Positions 33,216 through 43,205 of a DNA stretch of 64,000 nt are shown one piece after another. Position numbers and translations under genes: made by a program. Below the pieces are notes generated by a model. It had not been told where the DNA came from, searched no databases, and saw only the letters and a list, made by a program, of their open reading frames with translations. Where the stretch lies: the NCBI RefSeq assembly GCF_000619945.1, contig NZ_JHVC01000016.1, positions 1 through 64,000 of the forward strand, in the 5' to 3' direction. The stretch is from Clostridium lundense DSM 17049. Its GTDB lineage: Bacteria; Bacillota; Clostridia; Clostridiales; Clostridiaceae. The stretch's first letter is position 1. Each line of letters begins with the position of its first letter.

Positions 33216-35210
33216 ATGTTTAATAAGAAGAAAAAAACTGATGGCAATAAATTTGACGATAACAAATTTAAGTATGTTATTTATTATGCTATTGCAGTGA
33301 CAATAGTTGTTTTTTTGATTAATGATTATGTAATCAACACAGAAACAAAGCAGATAAAATATACTAATTTTCTTAACATGATAACTCAAAAACAAATTAA
33401 GGAAGTTCAGTTTTCTAAGGATAGAATAATAATTTATCCAAAAGAAAATGCAGGCTATGGGGATAAATTATTATATACTGGTAGGTTAGAAGAAGATAAA
33501 GATTTACCGGCTAAGTTAGATAAGGCAAACATACCTTATGATAGGGTTATACCAAAGCAAGATGGTCCAGTTAAAGGGTTTTTATTAAATTATATAATGC
33601 CGTTTATATTACTTATGGCATTCGGAAGATTTTTACTTGGAAGATTAGATAAAAAAATGGGCAGTGGAGTTATGTCCTTTGGTAAAAATACTGCTAAAAT
33701 TTATGCAGAAAATGAAACAGGAATTACTTTTGAAGACGTAGCTGGTCAAGAGGAAGCAAAAGAGTCATTAGTAGAAATAGTGGATTTTTTACATAATACT
33801 CAAAAGTATTCTGAAATTGGAGCTAAATTACCTAAAGGCGCTTTGTTAGTAGGGCCTCCTGGTACAGGTAAAACATTACTTGCAAAGGCTGTAGCTGGGG
33901 AAGCAAAGGTACCATTTTTTTCTCTTTCGGGGTCAAGTTTTGTGGAAATGTTTGTTGGTATGGGCGCAGCTAGAGTTAGAGATTTATTTGAACAAGCACA
34001 GGAAAAAGCACCTTGTATAATATTTATTGATGAAATAGATGCTATTGGAAAAAGTAGAGATGGGAATATAAGTAGCAATGATGAAAGAGAACAGACTCTT
34101 AATCAGTTGCTTTCTGAAATGGATGGATTTGATTCATCAAAGGGGGTAGTAATTTTAGCAGCTACTAATAGACCAGAAATTTTAGATAAGGCTCTTTTAA
34201 GACCAGGTAGATTTGATAGAAGAGTAATAGTGGACAGACCTGATCTTAAGGGAAGAGAAGACATATTAAAGGTTCATTCAAAGGGTGTTAAAATGGCTGA
34301 AAATGTTGATTTACAAGATATTGCTAAGTCAACTCCAGGTGCTGTAGGAGCAGATTTAGCGAATATAATAAATGAAGCAGCTTTAAGAGCTGTAAAAAAT
34401 AATAGAAAAGAAGTTATTCAAGAAGATCTACAAGAAGCTGTTGAAGTGATAATAGCAGGAAAAGAAAAGAAAGATAGAATATTATCACCTAAAGAAAAGA
34501 GGTCAGTAGCTTTTCATGAAGTGGGTCATGCTTTAGTAGCAGCTCTTTTAACTCATACAGATCCTGTTCATAAGATTACTATAGTTCCAAGAACTATGGG
34601 AGCATTAGGTTATACAATGCAAGTTCCAGCAGAGGAAAAATACTTAAACACAAAAGAAGAAATGTTTGATCAAATTTGTGTAATGCTAGGGGGAAGAGCA
34701 GCAGAAGAGGTAGAGTTTAATGCAATATCTACTGGGGCATCAAATGACATAGAAAAGGCTACATCAACAGCTAGAAGTATGGTTACTATATATGGTATGA
34801 CTGAAAGATTTGATATGATGGGATTAGAATCTATGTCTAATAGATATCTTGATGGAAGATCTGTTAAAAATTGTAGCGCTGAGACAGAAACACAAATTGA
34901 TGAAGAAACTTTAAAAATAATAAAGAAAGCTCATAAAAAAGCAATAGATATATTAAATGAAAATAGAGAATTATTAACTAAAATCGCAGAAAGATTGCTA
35001 GAAAAAGAAACTATCATGGGAAATGAATTTATGGCTTTAGTGAAGGGAGAAGAATTTGCTGAAGAAGCTGCGGCATTAAATGAAGATAATGTAATTGAAT
35101 TAAAAGAGGAAAGCGACCAAAAAGATGAAGTTAAAGTGGATGCAGCAGGTATAGTAGAGGATGATATAGTGAATAATGAAAATAGTGATGATAATAAGCT
35201 AGTAGAATAA
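33216..35210 (+). CDS. ftsH: ATP-dependent zinc metalloprotease FtsH
   Basis: A 664-residue membrane AAA+ protease. Membrane helices lie at about 24-43 and 118-137. Walker A is GPPGTGKT (213-220), Walker B IIFIDEIDAIG, and the second region of homology ATNRPEILDKALLRPGRFDR; the zinc site HEVGH is at 434-438. The tail from residue 615 is acidic and variable. The start ATG at 33216 follows GGAGG; earlier codons lie in AT-rich noncoding sequence. It removes misfolded membrane proteins and regulators. HelD follows 21 bp later. Confidence 0.95.
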   Translation: MFNKKKKTDGNKFDDNKFKYVIYYAIAVTIVVFLINDYVINTETKQIKYTNFLNMITQKQIKEVQFSKDRIIIYPKENAGYGDKLLYTGRLEEDKDLPAKLDKANIPYDRVIPKQDGPVKGFLLNYIMPFILLMAFGRFLLGRLDKKMGSGVMSFGKNTAKIYAENETGITFEDVAGQEEAKESLVEIVDFLHNTQKYSEIGAKLPKGALLVGPPGTGKTLLAKAVAGEAKVPFFSLSGSSFVEMFVGMGAARVRDLFEQAQEKAPCIIFIDEIDAIGKSRDGNISSNDEREQTLNQLLSEMDGFDSSKGVVILAATNRPEILDKALLRPGRFDRRVIVDRPDLKGREDILKVHSKGVKMAENVDLQDIAKSTPGAVGADLANIINEAALRAVKNNRKEVIQEDLQEAVEVIIAGKEKKDRILSPKEKRSVAFHEVGHALVAALLTHTDPVHKITIVPRTMGALGYTMQVPAEEKYLNTKEEMFDQICVMLGGRAAEEVEFNAISTGASNDIEKATSTARSMVTIYGMTERFDMMGLESMSNRYLDGRSVKNCSAETETQIDEETLKIIKKAHKKAIDILNENRELLTKIAERLLEKETIMGNEFMALVKGEEFAEEAAALNEDNVIELKEESDQKDEVKVDAAGIVEDDIVNNENSDDNKLVE

Positions 35211-35231
35211 TTTTAGGTTGGTGACAAGTAA

Positions 35232-37364
35232 ATGAATAATTCTGATTTAGAAAAGGAAATAGAAAAAGAGATACAATTTAACCTTGAAAAAGAAAAATTA
35301 GAAGAAACTATAGATGCTATAAATAGAGAAATATCAACTTTTTTAAATACAAGAAAGACCATAATTGATAATATAACTGAATATAGAAAACAAGTATTAG
35401 AAGAATACAAAGATGATGAAGACAAGGTAGCTGAATATTTTGACCATGAAAGATTTATAGCAGAAGAACAGTTTAAATTTATAGATAAAAAGTTAAAAGA
35501 GTTAACTATATTGTCTTTATCACCGTATTTCGGAAAAGTTCATTTTGTGGAAGAGGATTCTTTAGAAGACGAAAATATTTATATAGGTAGGTTTGGAGTT
35601 ACCCCTAAAGGCGCTTTAGAACCTTTAGTAGTAGATTGGAGAGCACCTGTATCGGCAGTATTTTATGCAGGTAAATTAGGTAATATAATATATACTGCAC
35701 CTATGGGTACAGTTAAGGCTAATGTTTTAGAAAAAAGACAATTAATAATTAAAAAGGCTAAATTATTAGGTATTTTTGATTCAGAAATAGATGTAAAAGA
35801 TGAAATATTGCAAATGGTTTTAAGTAGTAATTCTAGTGATAAACTAAAAGATATAATTATGACAATACAAGAAGAACAAGATAATTTAATAAGACAACCC
35901 AAAAATAAAACCATAGTAGTAGATGGAGTGGCAGGTAGTGGTAAGACTACTGTAGCCCTACATAGAGTTGCATATTTATTATATAATTACAGAAAGAGTT
36001 TGCAGGACAAGGTACTCATATTAGGTCCAAACAATATATTTATGGAGTATATATCTATGGTGTTACCTAGTCTTGGCGAAGTAGGAGTTAAACAATCAAC
36101 TTTTAGAGAATTTGCATTAGAATTAATATGCTTGGATAATGTTATGAGCCTAAAGGACTATATGGAAAAAATAATAAATGGTGATAAGAATTTTATAGAA
36201 GAAATATTATATAAAACTTCAGAGGTATATATTAAAAAATTAGATGCTTTAGTAGAAGAACTAAATAACAATTATTTTAATATAAAAAATGTAGAGCTTT
36301 TAGAAAAAGTAATTTTAGACAAAGAAGAAATAGAGAAATTGTTTAATGAATATTTCAAAGCAATGCCTCTATTTAAAAGAAGCAAAAGGATTAAAAGAAC
36401 TATATATTCTAAGATAAAAGATAGTAGAGATGAAAAGGTAAGAGAAATAGAAAAAAATTATCAAGAGGCTATATCTAAACTTACACCAGAAGAAGCAAAT
36501 TTATATGGCAGTGATTTAGATTTTAAGAGAAGGTTAGAAATAAGAAATGTTATAGCTGAAGTTATAAGGGTAAAAAGTGAATTGAAGTGGTTGAACAATC
36601 CTAATATTTTAGATATATATAATACTTTTAATGGGAATAAGGAATTTACTGAGGATGATTTGGCACCTGTTCTATATCTGAAGATAAAGTTAGAAGGATT
36701 AAAATTTAAAAATGAAATAAAACATGTGGTTATAGATGAGGCTCAGGACTACTCGTATTTACAATTTGTGGTTATAAAAGAATTAACAAAATGTCAATCA
36801 TTAACTATAGTTGGAGATAGTAATCAAAGACTTATTCCTATAGAAGGTACTATTCCTATGAATTCTTTACAGAGTTACTTGGAATTGGAGAGTGTAGAAA
36901 ACTTTAAGCTTCAAAAAAGCTATAGATCAACTACAGAGATTATGGAATATGCAAATAAATATTTGAGTAATAATCATATAGTGCCATTAGTAAGAAACGG
37001 AGAAAAGGTTGTAGAAGAAAATATATTTAGTGAAGATGAACTACAAGAAAAATTAGTAAATGCTTTAAAAGAATTAAAGCAAAGAGGCTATGAGAGTATA
37101 GCAGTGATATGCAAAGATAATAGCAGAACAGAATATATAAGCAAGGTAATTAAAAATAAAATGTATATAAAGGTTATTGATAGAGAAGATGTTATTTATA
37201 ATTCAGGTGATAGTGTAATTTCATCTTATTTTGCTAAAGGGTTAGAATTTGATGGGGTTATAATAATTGATGATAATATATCAAATGTTAACTATGACAA
37301 AATGATGTATGTTATGTCTACAAGAGCTTTACATCAACTATGTATATTTAAATTAAATTATTAA
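35232..37364 (+). CDS. helD: HelD-type superfamily 1 helicase (RNA polymerase recycling factor)
   Basis: A 710-residue UvrD-like protein. An N-terminal coiled coil (about 1-75) comes before the conserved RFGVTPKGALEPLVVDWRAPV. Walker A GVAGSGKT is at 232-239, and motif II VIDEAQDYSYLQF begins near 500. HelD proteins of Firmicutes free stalled RNA polymerase from DNA. It is 21 bp after ftsH, so probably cotranscribed with it. The C terminus keeps motif VI-like YVMSTRALHQL. Confidence 0.9.
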   Translation: MNNSDLEKEIEKEIQFNLEKEKLEETIDAINREISTFLNTRKTIIDNITEYRKQVLEEYKDDEDKVAEYFDHERFIAEEQFKFIDKKLKELTILSLSPYFGKVHFVEEDSLEDENIYIGRFGVTPKGALEPLVVDWRAPVSAVFYAGKLGNIIYTAPMGTVKANVLEKRQLIIKKAKLLGIFDSEIDVKDEILQMVLSSNSSDKLKDIIMTIQEEQDNLIRQPKNKTIVVDGVAGSGKTTVALHRVAYLLYNYRKSLQDKVLILGPNNIFMEYISMVLPSLGEVGVKQSTFREFALELICLDNVMSLKDYMEKIINGDKNFIEEILYKTSEVYIKKLDALVEELNNNYFNIKNVELLEKVILDKEEIEKLFNEYFKAMPLFKRSKRIKRTIYSKIKDSRDEKVREIEKNYQEAISKLTPEEANLYGSDLDFKRRLEIRNVIAEVIRVKSELKWLNNPNILDIYNTFNGNKEFTEDDLAPVLYLKIKLEGLKFKNEIKHVVIDEAQDYSYLQFVVIKELTKCQSLTIVGDSNQRLIPIEGTIPMNSLQSYLELESVENFKLQKSYRSTTEIMEYANKYLSNNHIVPLVRNGEKVVEENIFSEDELQEKLVNALKELKQRGYESIAVICKDNSRTEYISKVIKNKMYIKVIDREDVIYNSGDSVISSYFAKGLEFDGVIIIDDNISNVNYDKMMYVMSTRALHQLCIFKLNY

Positions 37365-37390
37365 AGGAAGCTAAATTTAGCTTCCTTTTT
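37363..37390. terminator. Bidirectional terminator helD / twin-P-loop gene
   Basis: The 26-bp perfect palindrome 37363-37388 is flanked by T-run on the right and A-run on the left, between convergent genes. Confidence 0.9.
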
Positions 37391-37401
37391 ACTTTTTAAT
37401 A

Positions 37402-38493
37402 CTATAAAATTTCTTTTTCATAGTCTAGTAATCTGTTAATTATTTGCTCAGCCATATTATCTACTTCTTTAAAATCCATATTTTGAACATAAAAATATTC
37501 CAATTTATCATGTACATTCTTAAAATTGGAGAGACTACCTAATCCGATATTTAATAGTTTATAGAAGGTATTTTTATCTTCTTCAATTTTACTTTCTACA
37601 CTATCTAAATATTTTTGGTTTAGTAGATTATTCATGTCAATTTCTATACCATTAAATTTACCATTACTTATTTCATTAGAAGTTAGTAATACTGTGTTTA
37701 AATTAGGGATAATAATATGCTCTACTCTAGATGGAATCAATGGATCATGGAATACTTCTATAGAATAACCATTTCTCAACACTTCATTTTTAATATAGTT
37801 TAGTATGGTAGTTTTTCCGGTTCCAGGGCCACCTTTAAGAATATATATATTATCATCATTTTCATAGAGAGTATTTATATATGAAATTATGCCATTAGGA
37901 GTAAAAGCAGTAGCAAAGAAATGCCTTTCCTTTCCTAATCCTCCTATAGACTTCTTAATAATTTCATTCTTTAATTTTTCACTAAGAGAATTTAAAGCTA
38001 CAATATCTAAAGCTTTTTTATTATGATAACTCCAGTCATCATGAATCATTCTAGCACTATTTATATAGGTAAAAGCTCTACTAAAAGTATATTTTATTTC
38101 AGAAGATATTTCGGCTATAGTATCTTTGTGTTTTGTTAATTCTTTTTCATTTAAGCAAACACCTAAATTTAGAATTTCATCTACAGCACCTGGAATATCA
38201 GGGTCATTCATGTGAGGAGCGGTACCATCAATTAAGGCTATGTTTAACTCTCTTATTTTAATTGCATCTAATGATTCATTATCTGAGGAACAATGAAAAA
38301 ATTCAACGAAATAACCTTTATCTAAAAAAACTTTTGCTATTTTATACATTAATGAAGATTTACCAGTACCAGGGCCACCTTTTATATAAAAAATTCTCCT
38401 AGCTTCATCTGTAGGCATAATATATTGAAAGAAAGGATAAAAGCCTTGGGATGTATTGCTTCCAGGGAATAAATGTCTTTCTTTTTTACTCAT
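37402..38493 (-). CDS. Twin-P-loop ATPase (PRK06851-like), function unknown
   Basis: A 363-residue protein made of two similar halves. Each has RH(L/F)F near its start, then a P-loop: GGPGTGKSS at 39-47 and GGPGTGKTT at 221-229, each followed about 22 residues later by a GYxVExFH segment. The duplication implies two nucleotide sites. I know the family only as conserved in Bacillus and Clostridium without assigned role. No Walker B acidic pair is obvious. Its ribosome site is partly held in a 12-bp hairpin. It follows a cation-efflux gene on the same strand. Confidence 0.8.
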   Translation of the reverse strand: MSKKERHLFPGSNTSQGFYPFFQYIMPTDEARRIFYIKGGPGTGKSSLMYKIAKVFLDKGYFVEFFHCSSDNESLDAIKIRELNIALIDGTAPHMNDPDIPGAVDEILNLGVCLNEKELTKHKDTIAEISSEIKYTFSRAFTYINSARMIHDDWSYHNKKALDIVALNSLSEKLKNEIIKKSIGGLGKERHFFATAFTPNGIISYINTLYENDDNIYILKGGPGTGKTTILNYIKNEVLRNGYSIEVFHDPLIPSRVEHIIIPNLNTVLLTSNEISNGKFNGIEIDMNNLLNQKYLDSVESKIEEDKNTFYKLLNIGLGSLSNFKNVHDKLEYFYVQNMDFKEVDNMAEQIINRLLDYEKEIL

Positions 38494-38494
38494 A

Positions 38495-38551
38495 AAAATT
38501 CACACTCCATAATAAAAGAATCAATATATATTATGCAGAAGTGTGAATTTT
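38495..38551 (-). promoter_or_regulatory. Hairpin masking the ribosome site of the twin-P-loop gene
   Basis: On the minus strand AAAATTCACACT (38551-38540) pairs perfectly with AGTGTGAATTTT (38506-38495), which overlaps the GGAGTG ribosome site and ends 2 bases before the ATG. The loop is 33 bases and AT-rich. Confidence 0.5.
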
Positions 38552-38586
38552 GGTAACAAAATAAATTAAGTTGTTTTTTAAAGGAA

Positions 38587-39774
38587 TTATATAAACTCTC
38601 TGTCTATTGTAATTATTGAATTATAGTTTGGATGAATTTTTTTTATATCTTTGTTTAATTGTTCTTGTATAGTATTTTGAAATTCTTCTGTAAGTGCTTG
38701 ACTATAGTCTATAACTATATCAAAAATTAAATTTTTATTTTCGCCTTCTCCCACAATTCTAAAATCGTGAAAGGATTTAATCATTGAATAATTCTCCATT
38801 ATCTTTTCTAATTCAGTTTTTGCAAAATTTACTTCCTCATCATTTGTATTTATAGGGTCCATATGAATAACTAATATTATATTTAATTTTGAGCTTAACT
38901 CTTTTTCAGCTCTATCTATGATTTCATGTATTTGCACTATGGACATACTATCTGGTACTTCGGCATGGATTGTAGCCATAAACCTTCCTGGGCCATAATT
39001 GTGTATTACTAAATCATGAACTCCTGTAATATATTTATAACTTAATACTCCACTTATAATTTTTTGCACTAGTTCCTCATCTGGGACTTCGCCTAGAATA
39101 GGATCTAATGTGTCTTTTATAAGAGAAAATCCTGAATACATTATAAATAAGGAGACAACTATACCAATATAGCCATCTACAGGAAATGAAGTCCATTTAG
39201 AGAGTATTAATGATAAAGCAACGCAGCTAGATGTGATTACATCACTTAGTGCGTCAAAAGAAGATGCTTGCAGCGCAGATGAATTAATTCTTTTACCAAC
39301 ATACTTATTAAATGAACTGAGCCATACTTTTACTCCTATAGATAAAAGTATTAATATAAATGGTATTAGTTGAAAATTTATTTGAACTGGGTTGGTAATT
39401 CGTGAATAAGATGATTTAACAAACTCAAAGCCAACCAATATTACCATAAAGGATACAATTAATCCAGAAATATATTCTATTCTTCCATGTCCAAATGGAT
39501 GCTCTTTATCAGCTGGTTTAGAAGCTAGTTTAAATCCAAGCATTGTAATTAATGAAGAGGTTGCATCGGATAGATTGTTAAAAGCATCGGCAGTGACAGA
39601 AATACTGCTAGTTATCATTCCAACTACTAATTTAGTTATAAAAAGAATGGTATTGGATATTATTCCCACCAAACTGCCCAAGAAACCATAGTTATTTCGA
39701 ACTTGTTCATTCTCTACATTATTATAATCCTTAACATAATGTTTTACTAAAAATTGTGAAAGCATTTTTAACAC
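38587..39774 (-). CDS. Cation diffusion facilitator family transporter
   Basis: A 395-residue CDF protein with six membrane helices in the first 220 residues. SVTADAFNNLSDATSS and ASSFDALSDVITSSCVA carry the paired metal-binding acidic motifs of helices 2 and 5; HPFGHGRIEY is the usual loop. The tail is a longer cytoplasmic domain with HDLVIHNYGPGRFMATIHAEV, where His and Asp residues bind metal. Such proteins export zinc, manganese or iron by proton exchange. Metal specificity cannot be read here. ATG follows AAAGGGTG. Confidence 0.92.
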   Translation of the reverse strand: MLKMLSQFLVKHYVKDYNNVENEQVRNNYGFLGSLVGIISNTILFITKLVVGMITSSISVTADAFNNLSDATSSLITMLGFKLASKPADKEHPFGHGRIEYISGLIVSFMVILVGFEFVKSSYSRITNPVQINFQLIPFILILLSIGVKVWLSSFNKYVGKRINSSALQASSFDALSDVITSSCVALSLILSKWTSFPVDGYIGIVVSLFIMYSGFSLIKDTLDPILGEVPDEELVQKIISGVLSYKYITGVHDLVIHNYGPGRFMATIHAEVPDSMSIVQIHEIIDRAEKELSSKLNIILVIHMDPINTNDEEVNFAKTELEKIMENYSMIKSFHDFRIVGEGENKNLIFDIVIDYSQALTEEFQNTIQEQLNKDIKKIHPNYNSIITIDREFI

Positions 39775-40106
39775 CCTTTTCTAATAAAGTTGATAGTTAC
39801 TATTTATAATTGATGAACTGAGCTATCAATGTAAATTATTATTTTTTATAATATCAATTGTTAATTATTATAACATATTTTGTGGAAAATATTATTAAAT
39901 AGTTTTACTATAATATTGTAAGAGGCATGTTTGAAAGCGTTAGATAAGTATGGTATTCTAGTTATAAACAGAGCTCTTGGTTTCAGAGTGGATTTTTACT
40001 CTCTCTGAAGCTTAGAAATCATAGATGTTCTTTACTCATACTTTGAAGAAGATGGGATTATTAGAGCAGATAAAATATAAAATTTAGAAATGAGAGGGAT
40101 AATGTT
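39775..40106 (+). other. Intergenic region with a repeat shared with the lysA leader
   Basis: This 332-base divergent gap holds AT-rich promoters for both sides. A 25-base segment at 39996-40020 matches 24 of 25 bases at 41733-41757, just upstream of lysA. In the first place TTTCAGAG (39981-39988) pairs with CTCTGAAG (40003-40010). No gene is evident, and GAGGG lies before the downstream ATG. Confidence 0.5.
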
Positions 40107-41408
40107 ATGAAAGAAAAGTTAAAATTAGCAGAAGAACTTATAGATTTTATATATGATAGTCCTACAGCATTTCATGCTGTTGAAACTGTGGAAAAAGTAT
40201 TGTCTAATTGTGGTTTTAAAGAATTAAAAGAAAGTGATAAATGGAATTTAACAAAGAAAGGGAAATACTATACAAAGAAAAATAATTCAGCAATTGTGGC
40301 TTTTGTGATGGGGAATGATAGTGTAGTAGAAAATGGATTTAAAATAATAGGTTCTCATACAGATTCTCCAACATTTAGAATAAAGCCTAATCCACATATA
40401 ATATGTGAAGGAGGATATTTAAAATTAAATACTGAAGTTTATGGAGGTCCAATATTAAATACATGGTTAGACAGACCATTAGCTATAGCAGGTAGAGTTG
40501 TATTAAAGAGCGAAAATATCATGAATCCAGAAGAAAGATTAATTAATATTAATAAGCCTTTACTAGTTATACCTAATCTAGCTATACATATGAATAGAGA
40601 AGTAAATAAAGGTGTGGAACTTAATCCACAAAAACACACATTACCATTAATGGGTATTGTTAATGAAACTATGGAAAAAAATAATTATCTTTTAAATATA
40701 TTAGGGAAAGAATTAGAAGTTAATACTGAAGATATAATTGATTTTGATTTATTTTTGTATGAATATGAAAAAGGTTGTATTATGGGAATGAATAATGAAT
40801 TTATATCTTCTTCTAGATTAGATGATTTAGCTATGGTACATGCGTCCTTAAAGGCATTGGTACAGTGTAAAGCTACAAAGGGGACTAATGTATTAGTTGC
40901 TTTTGATAATGAGGAAGTAGGAAGTTCAACAAAACAAGGAGCAGATTCCATAATGCTTTCTAGTATTTTAGAAAGAATAGTAGAAAAAGAGGAAAGTGGC
41001 AAAGAGGCTTATTTTAGAGCATTATCTAAATCATTTATTATATCTTCAGATTTAGCTCATGCAGTACACCCTAATTCACCAGAAAAAGCTGATCCAGTAA
41101 ATAGGCCTATGATTAATAAAGGTCCTGTAATTAAAATAAGTGCAAGACAAAGCTATACTTCTGATAGTTTTTCTTCTGCAATTTATGAGCAGATATGTAA
41201 GAAAGCAAATGTACCTATGCAAAGATTTGTAAATCGTTCAGATGAAAGAGGAGGATCTACAATAGGACCTATATCTTCAACTCATATAAATATACCATCA
41301 GTAGATATTGGAACAGCAGTACTTGGAATGCATTCCATAAGAGAGCTTGGAGGAGTAGATGATCATTTTTATATAACAGAGTCTTTTAAAGAATTCTATA
41401 ATTTATAG
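40107..41408 (+). CDS. apeB: M18-family aminopeptidase
   Basis: A 433-residue cytoplasmic metallopeptidase of the M18 (aspartyl aminopeptidase-like) family, which removes N-terminal residues from peptides. SHTDSPTFRIKPNP carries the first metal His and Asp, SRLDDLAMVH the bridging Asp, FDNEEVGSS the catalytic Glu pair, and SDLAHAVHPN and THINIPSVDIG later His ligands. Length is normal. ATG follows GAGGG. Apparently transcribed alone, ahead of the lysine riboswitch. Confidence 0.93.
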   Translation: MKEKLKLAEELIDFIYDSPTAFHAVETVEKVLSNCGFKELKESDKWNLTKKGKYYTKKNNSAIVAFVMGNDSVVENGFKIIGSHTDSPTFRIKPNPHIICEGGYLKLNTEVYGGPILNTWLDRPLAIAGRVVLKSENIMNPEERLININKPLLVIPNLAIHMNREVNKGVELNPQKHTLPLMGIVNETMEKNNYLLNILGKELEVNTEDIIDFDLFLYEYEKGCIMGMNNEFISSSRLDDLAMVHASLKALVQCKATKGTNVLVAFDNEEVGSSTKQGADSIMLSSILERIVEKEESGKEAYFRALSKSFIISSDLAHAVHPNSPEKADPVNRPMINKGPVIKISARQSYTSDSFSSAIYEQICKKANVPMQRFVNRSDERGGSTIGPISSTHINIPSVDIGTAVLGMHSIRELGGVDDHFYITESFKEFYNL

Positions 41409-41441
41409 TTTATTTTGATAATTATTTTATTTAGTATTCTA

Positions 41442-41470
41442 TTGAAATAATTGCAATGTTGTGTTAAACT
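41442..41470 (+). promoter_or_regulatory. Promoter of the lysine riboswitch-lysA transcript
   Basis: TTGAAA (41442-41447) and TAAACT (41465-41470) with 17-bp spacing precede the aptamer by 30 bp. Confidence 0.5.
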
Positions 41471-41500
41471 AATTTCAATAATTTAATAAATTAAAGTTTA

Positions 41501-41725
41501 CCTGAGGTAGAGGTGCTGTAATTAATAGTACTTATTTGGAGCCGCCGGGCAATGAGAATAAGGAAAGGAATTATAGCCGAAGAAAATAATGAGGGAAATT
41601 ATTTTCTGGCTTTGCGCAAAATATGTGTAAGGCTGTCACTAATTATTGTGGAGAGCTACAGAGGCACAAAAGTTGTTTATATAATGCAGCTAAAAGTGTA
41701 CCTTTTAGTTGCATTTGTTTTTTAT
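41501..41725 (+). promoter_or_regulatory. Lysine riboswitch (L box) with terminator
   Basis: The aptamer (about 41501-41664) shows the L-box order: GGTAGAGGTGC, GGGCAATGAGAA, TATAGCCGAAG, then AAGGCTGTCACT and GTGGAGAGCTAC. P1 forms between GGTAG and CTAC. A terminator stem (41685-41696 with 41702-41713) followed by T-rich sequence gives the OFF state. Lysine should stop transcription of lysA. The 66-codon open frame across it is a by-product. Confidence 0.93.
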
Positions 41726-41804
41726 CTCATGATTACTCCCTCTGAAGCTTAGAAATCTGTTTGTTTAATAAATACTATGATTAAAATGAAAAGGAGATGG
41801 AGAT

Positions 41805-43103
41805 ATGAATTTGTTTGGTTCTACGAAGGTTATAGATAATAATTTATATATAGGTGGAGTAAATTGTGTTGAGTTAGGAAATAAATATGGAACTCCATTA
41901 TATGTATTTGATGAAGAGTTAATAAGAAATAACTGTAGGGATTACTATAATAATTTCAAAGTTAAAGAATTAGGAAATAAGGTAGCTTATGCGGGAAAAG
42001 CATTTTTAACTGTTGCTATGTGCCAAATAATTAAAGAAGAAGGTTTGTATTTGGATGTAGTTTCAGGAGGGGAATTATATACAGCAATGAAAGCATCTTT
42101 CCCTATGGAGAGAATATACTTTCATGGAAATAATAAAACTTTAGAAGAAATTGAAATGGGAATAAAATTGGGCGTTGGAAGATTTGTTGTAGATAATTTT
42201 TATGAAATAAGAAAAATAAATGAAATAGCAAAGGAAAATGGAGTAACCCAAAAGGTGCTTTTAAGAATAACTCCAGGAATAGAAGCTCATACTCATGATT
42301 ATATTAAAACAGGACAAATAGATTCAAAGTTTGGATTTACTTTATTGGAAAATGAAACTTTAAGAGCGGCGGAGCAATGTATTAAATCATCTAATATAGA
42401 TTTAGTAGGTCTTCACTGCCACATAGGTTCTCAAATATTTGAAACTACTCCTTACGAAGAAGAAGTGGATATAATGTTGTCTATAATAAAAGAAATAAAA
42501 GACAAATTGAACTATGAATTAAAGGAATTAGACTTAGGAGGAGGTTTTGGTATATTCTATAAAGAAGGAGATTTACCAAAAGCTACAGAAGAATATTGCA
42601 ATGCCATTTTAGATAGAGCATTATATAAATCTGAAGAACTTAATATGAAACTACCTTGTTTAACAATAGAACCGGGAAGATCTATTGTAGGAAATGCAGG
42701 TATAACACTGTATTCTGTAGGCTCAATTAAAGAGATACCAGAAGTAAGAAAATATGTATCTGTAGATGGTGGAATGACAGACAATATTAGACCAGCTCTT
42801 TATAATGCTGAGTATGAATGTTTGCTGGCTAACAATGTTGAAAATAAGGAAAAACAATGCATAACTATAAGTGGAAAGTGTTGTGAATCTGGAGATATTT
42901 TAATAAAAGATGTGAATATACCAGAATGTCATAGTGGAGATATTTTAGCCATTCTTACTACTGGAGCATATGGATATTCTATGTGTAGTAATTATAATAA
43001 AATTTTGAAGCCAGCAGTTGTATTTGTAAAAGATGGAGAATCAAAATTAATATGTAAGAGACAAAGTTATGAAGAATTAATACAAAATGAATTATTATTA
43101 TAA
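41805..43103 (+). CDS. lysA: Diaminopimelate decarboxylase
   Basis: A 432-residue PLP enzyme that converts meso-diaminopimelate to lysine, the last step of lysine synthesis. K65 in YAGKAFLTVAM binds PLP, GLHCHIGSQ holds the cofactor histidine, EPGRSIVGNAG the phosphate loop, and GKCCESGDIL the catalytic cysteine. AAGGAGATGGAG precedes the ATG. A lysine riboswitch lies directly upstream. It stands alone with its own terminator. Confidence 0.97.
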   Translation: MNLFGSTKVIDNNLYIGGVNCVELGNKYGTPLYVFDEELIRNNCRDYYNNFKVKELGNKVAYAGKAFLTVAMCQIIKEEGLYLDVVSGGELYTAMKASFPMERIYFHGNNKTLEEIEMGIKLGVGRFVVDNFYEIRKINEIAKENGVTQKVLLRITPGIEAHTHDYIKTGQIDSKFGFTLLENETLRAAEQCIKSSNIDLVGLHCHIGSQIFETTPYEEEVDIMLSIIKEIKDKLNYELKELDLGGGFGIFYKEGDLPKATEEYCNAILDRALYKSEELNMKLPCLTIEPGRSIVGNAGITLYSVGSIKEIPEVRKYVSVDGGMTDNIRPALYNAEYECLLANNVENKEKQCITISGKCCESGDILIKDVNIPECHSGDILAILTTGAYGYSMCSNYNKILKPAVVFVKDGESKLICKRQSYEELIQNELLL

Positions 43104-43147
43104 TATTAAAGAGAATTACTTAGGTAATTCTCTTTAATATTTTTTTA
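43103..43147 (+). terminator. lysA terminator
   Basis: A 17-bp perfect stem (43103-43119 with 43124-43140) with a 4-base loop, then seven T. It overlaps the last base of the lysA stop codon. Confidence 0.93.
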
Positions 43148-43205
43148 TATTCTTGGAAATAATAATCTAAGCAATTCATTTAGCAAATGGAAAGGATGGA
43201 TTATT

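Noticed and set aside
33033..33395. A 120-codon minus-strand frame over the terminator, heptad array B and the start of ftsH
   Set aside because: It is made of noncoding repeat and the antisense of ftsH, with no family resemblance.
41552..41752. A 66-codon open frame upstream of lysA
   Set aside because: It lies across the lysine aptamer and its terminator; the conserved RNA motifs explain the sequence and no ribosome site is present.
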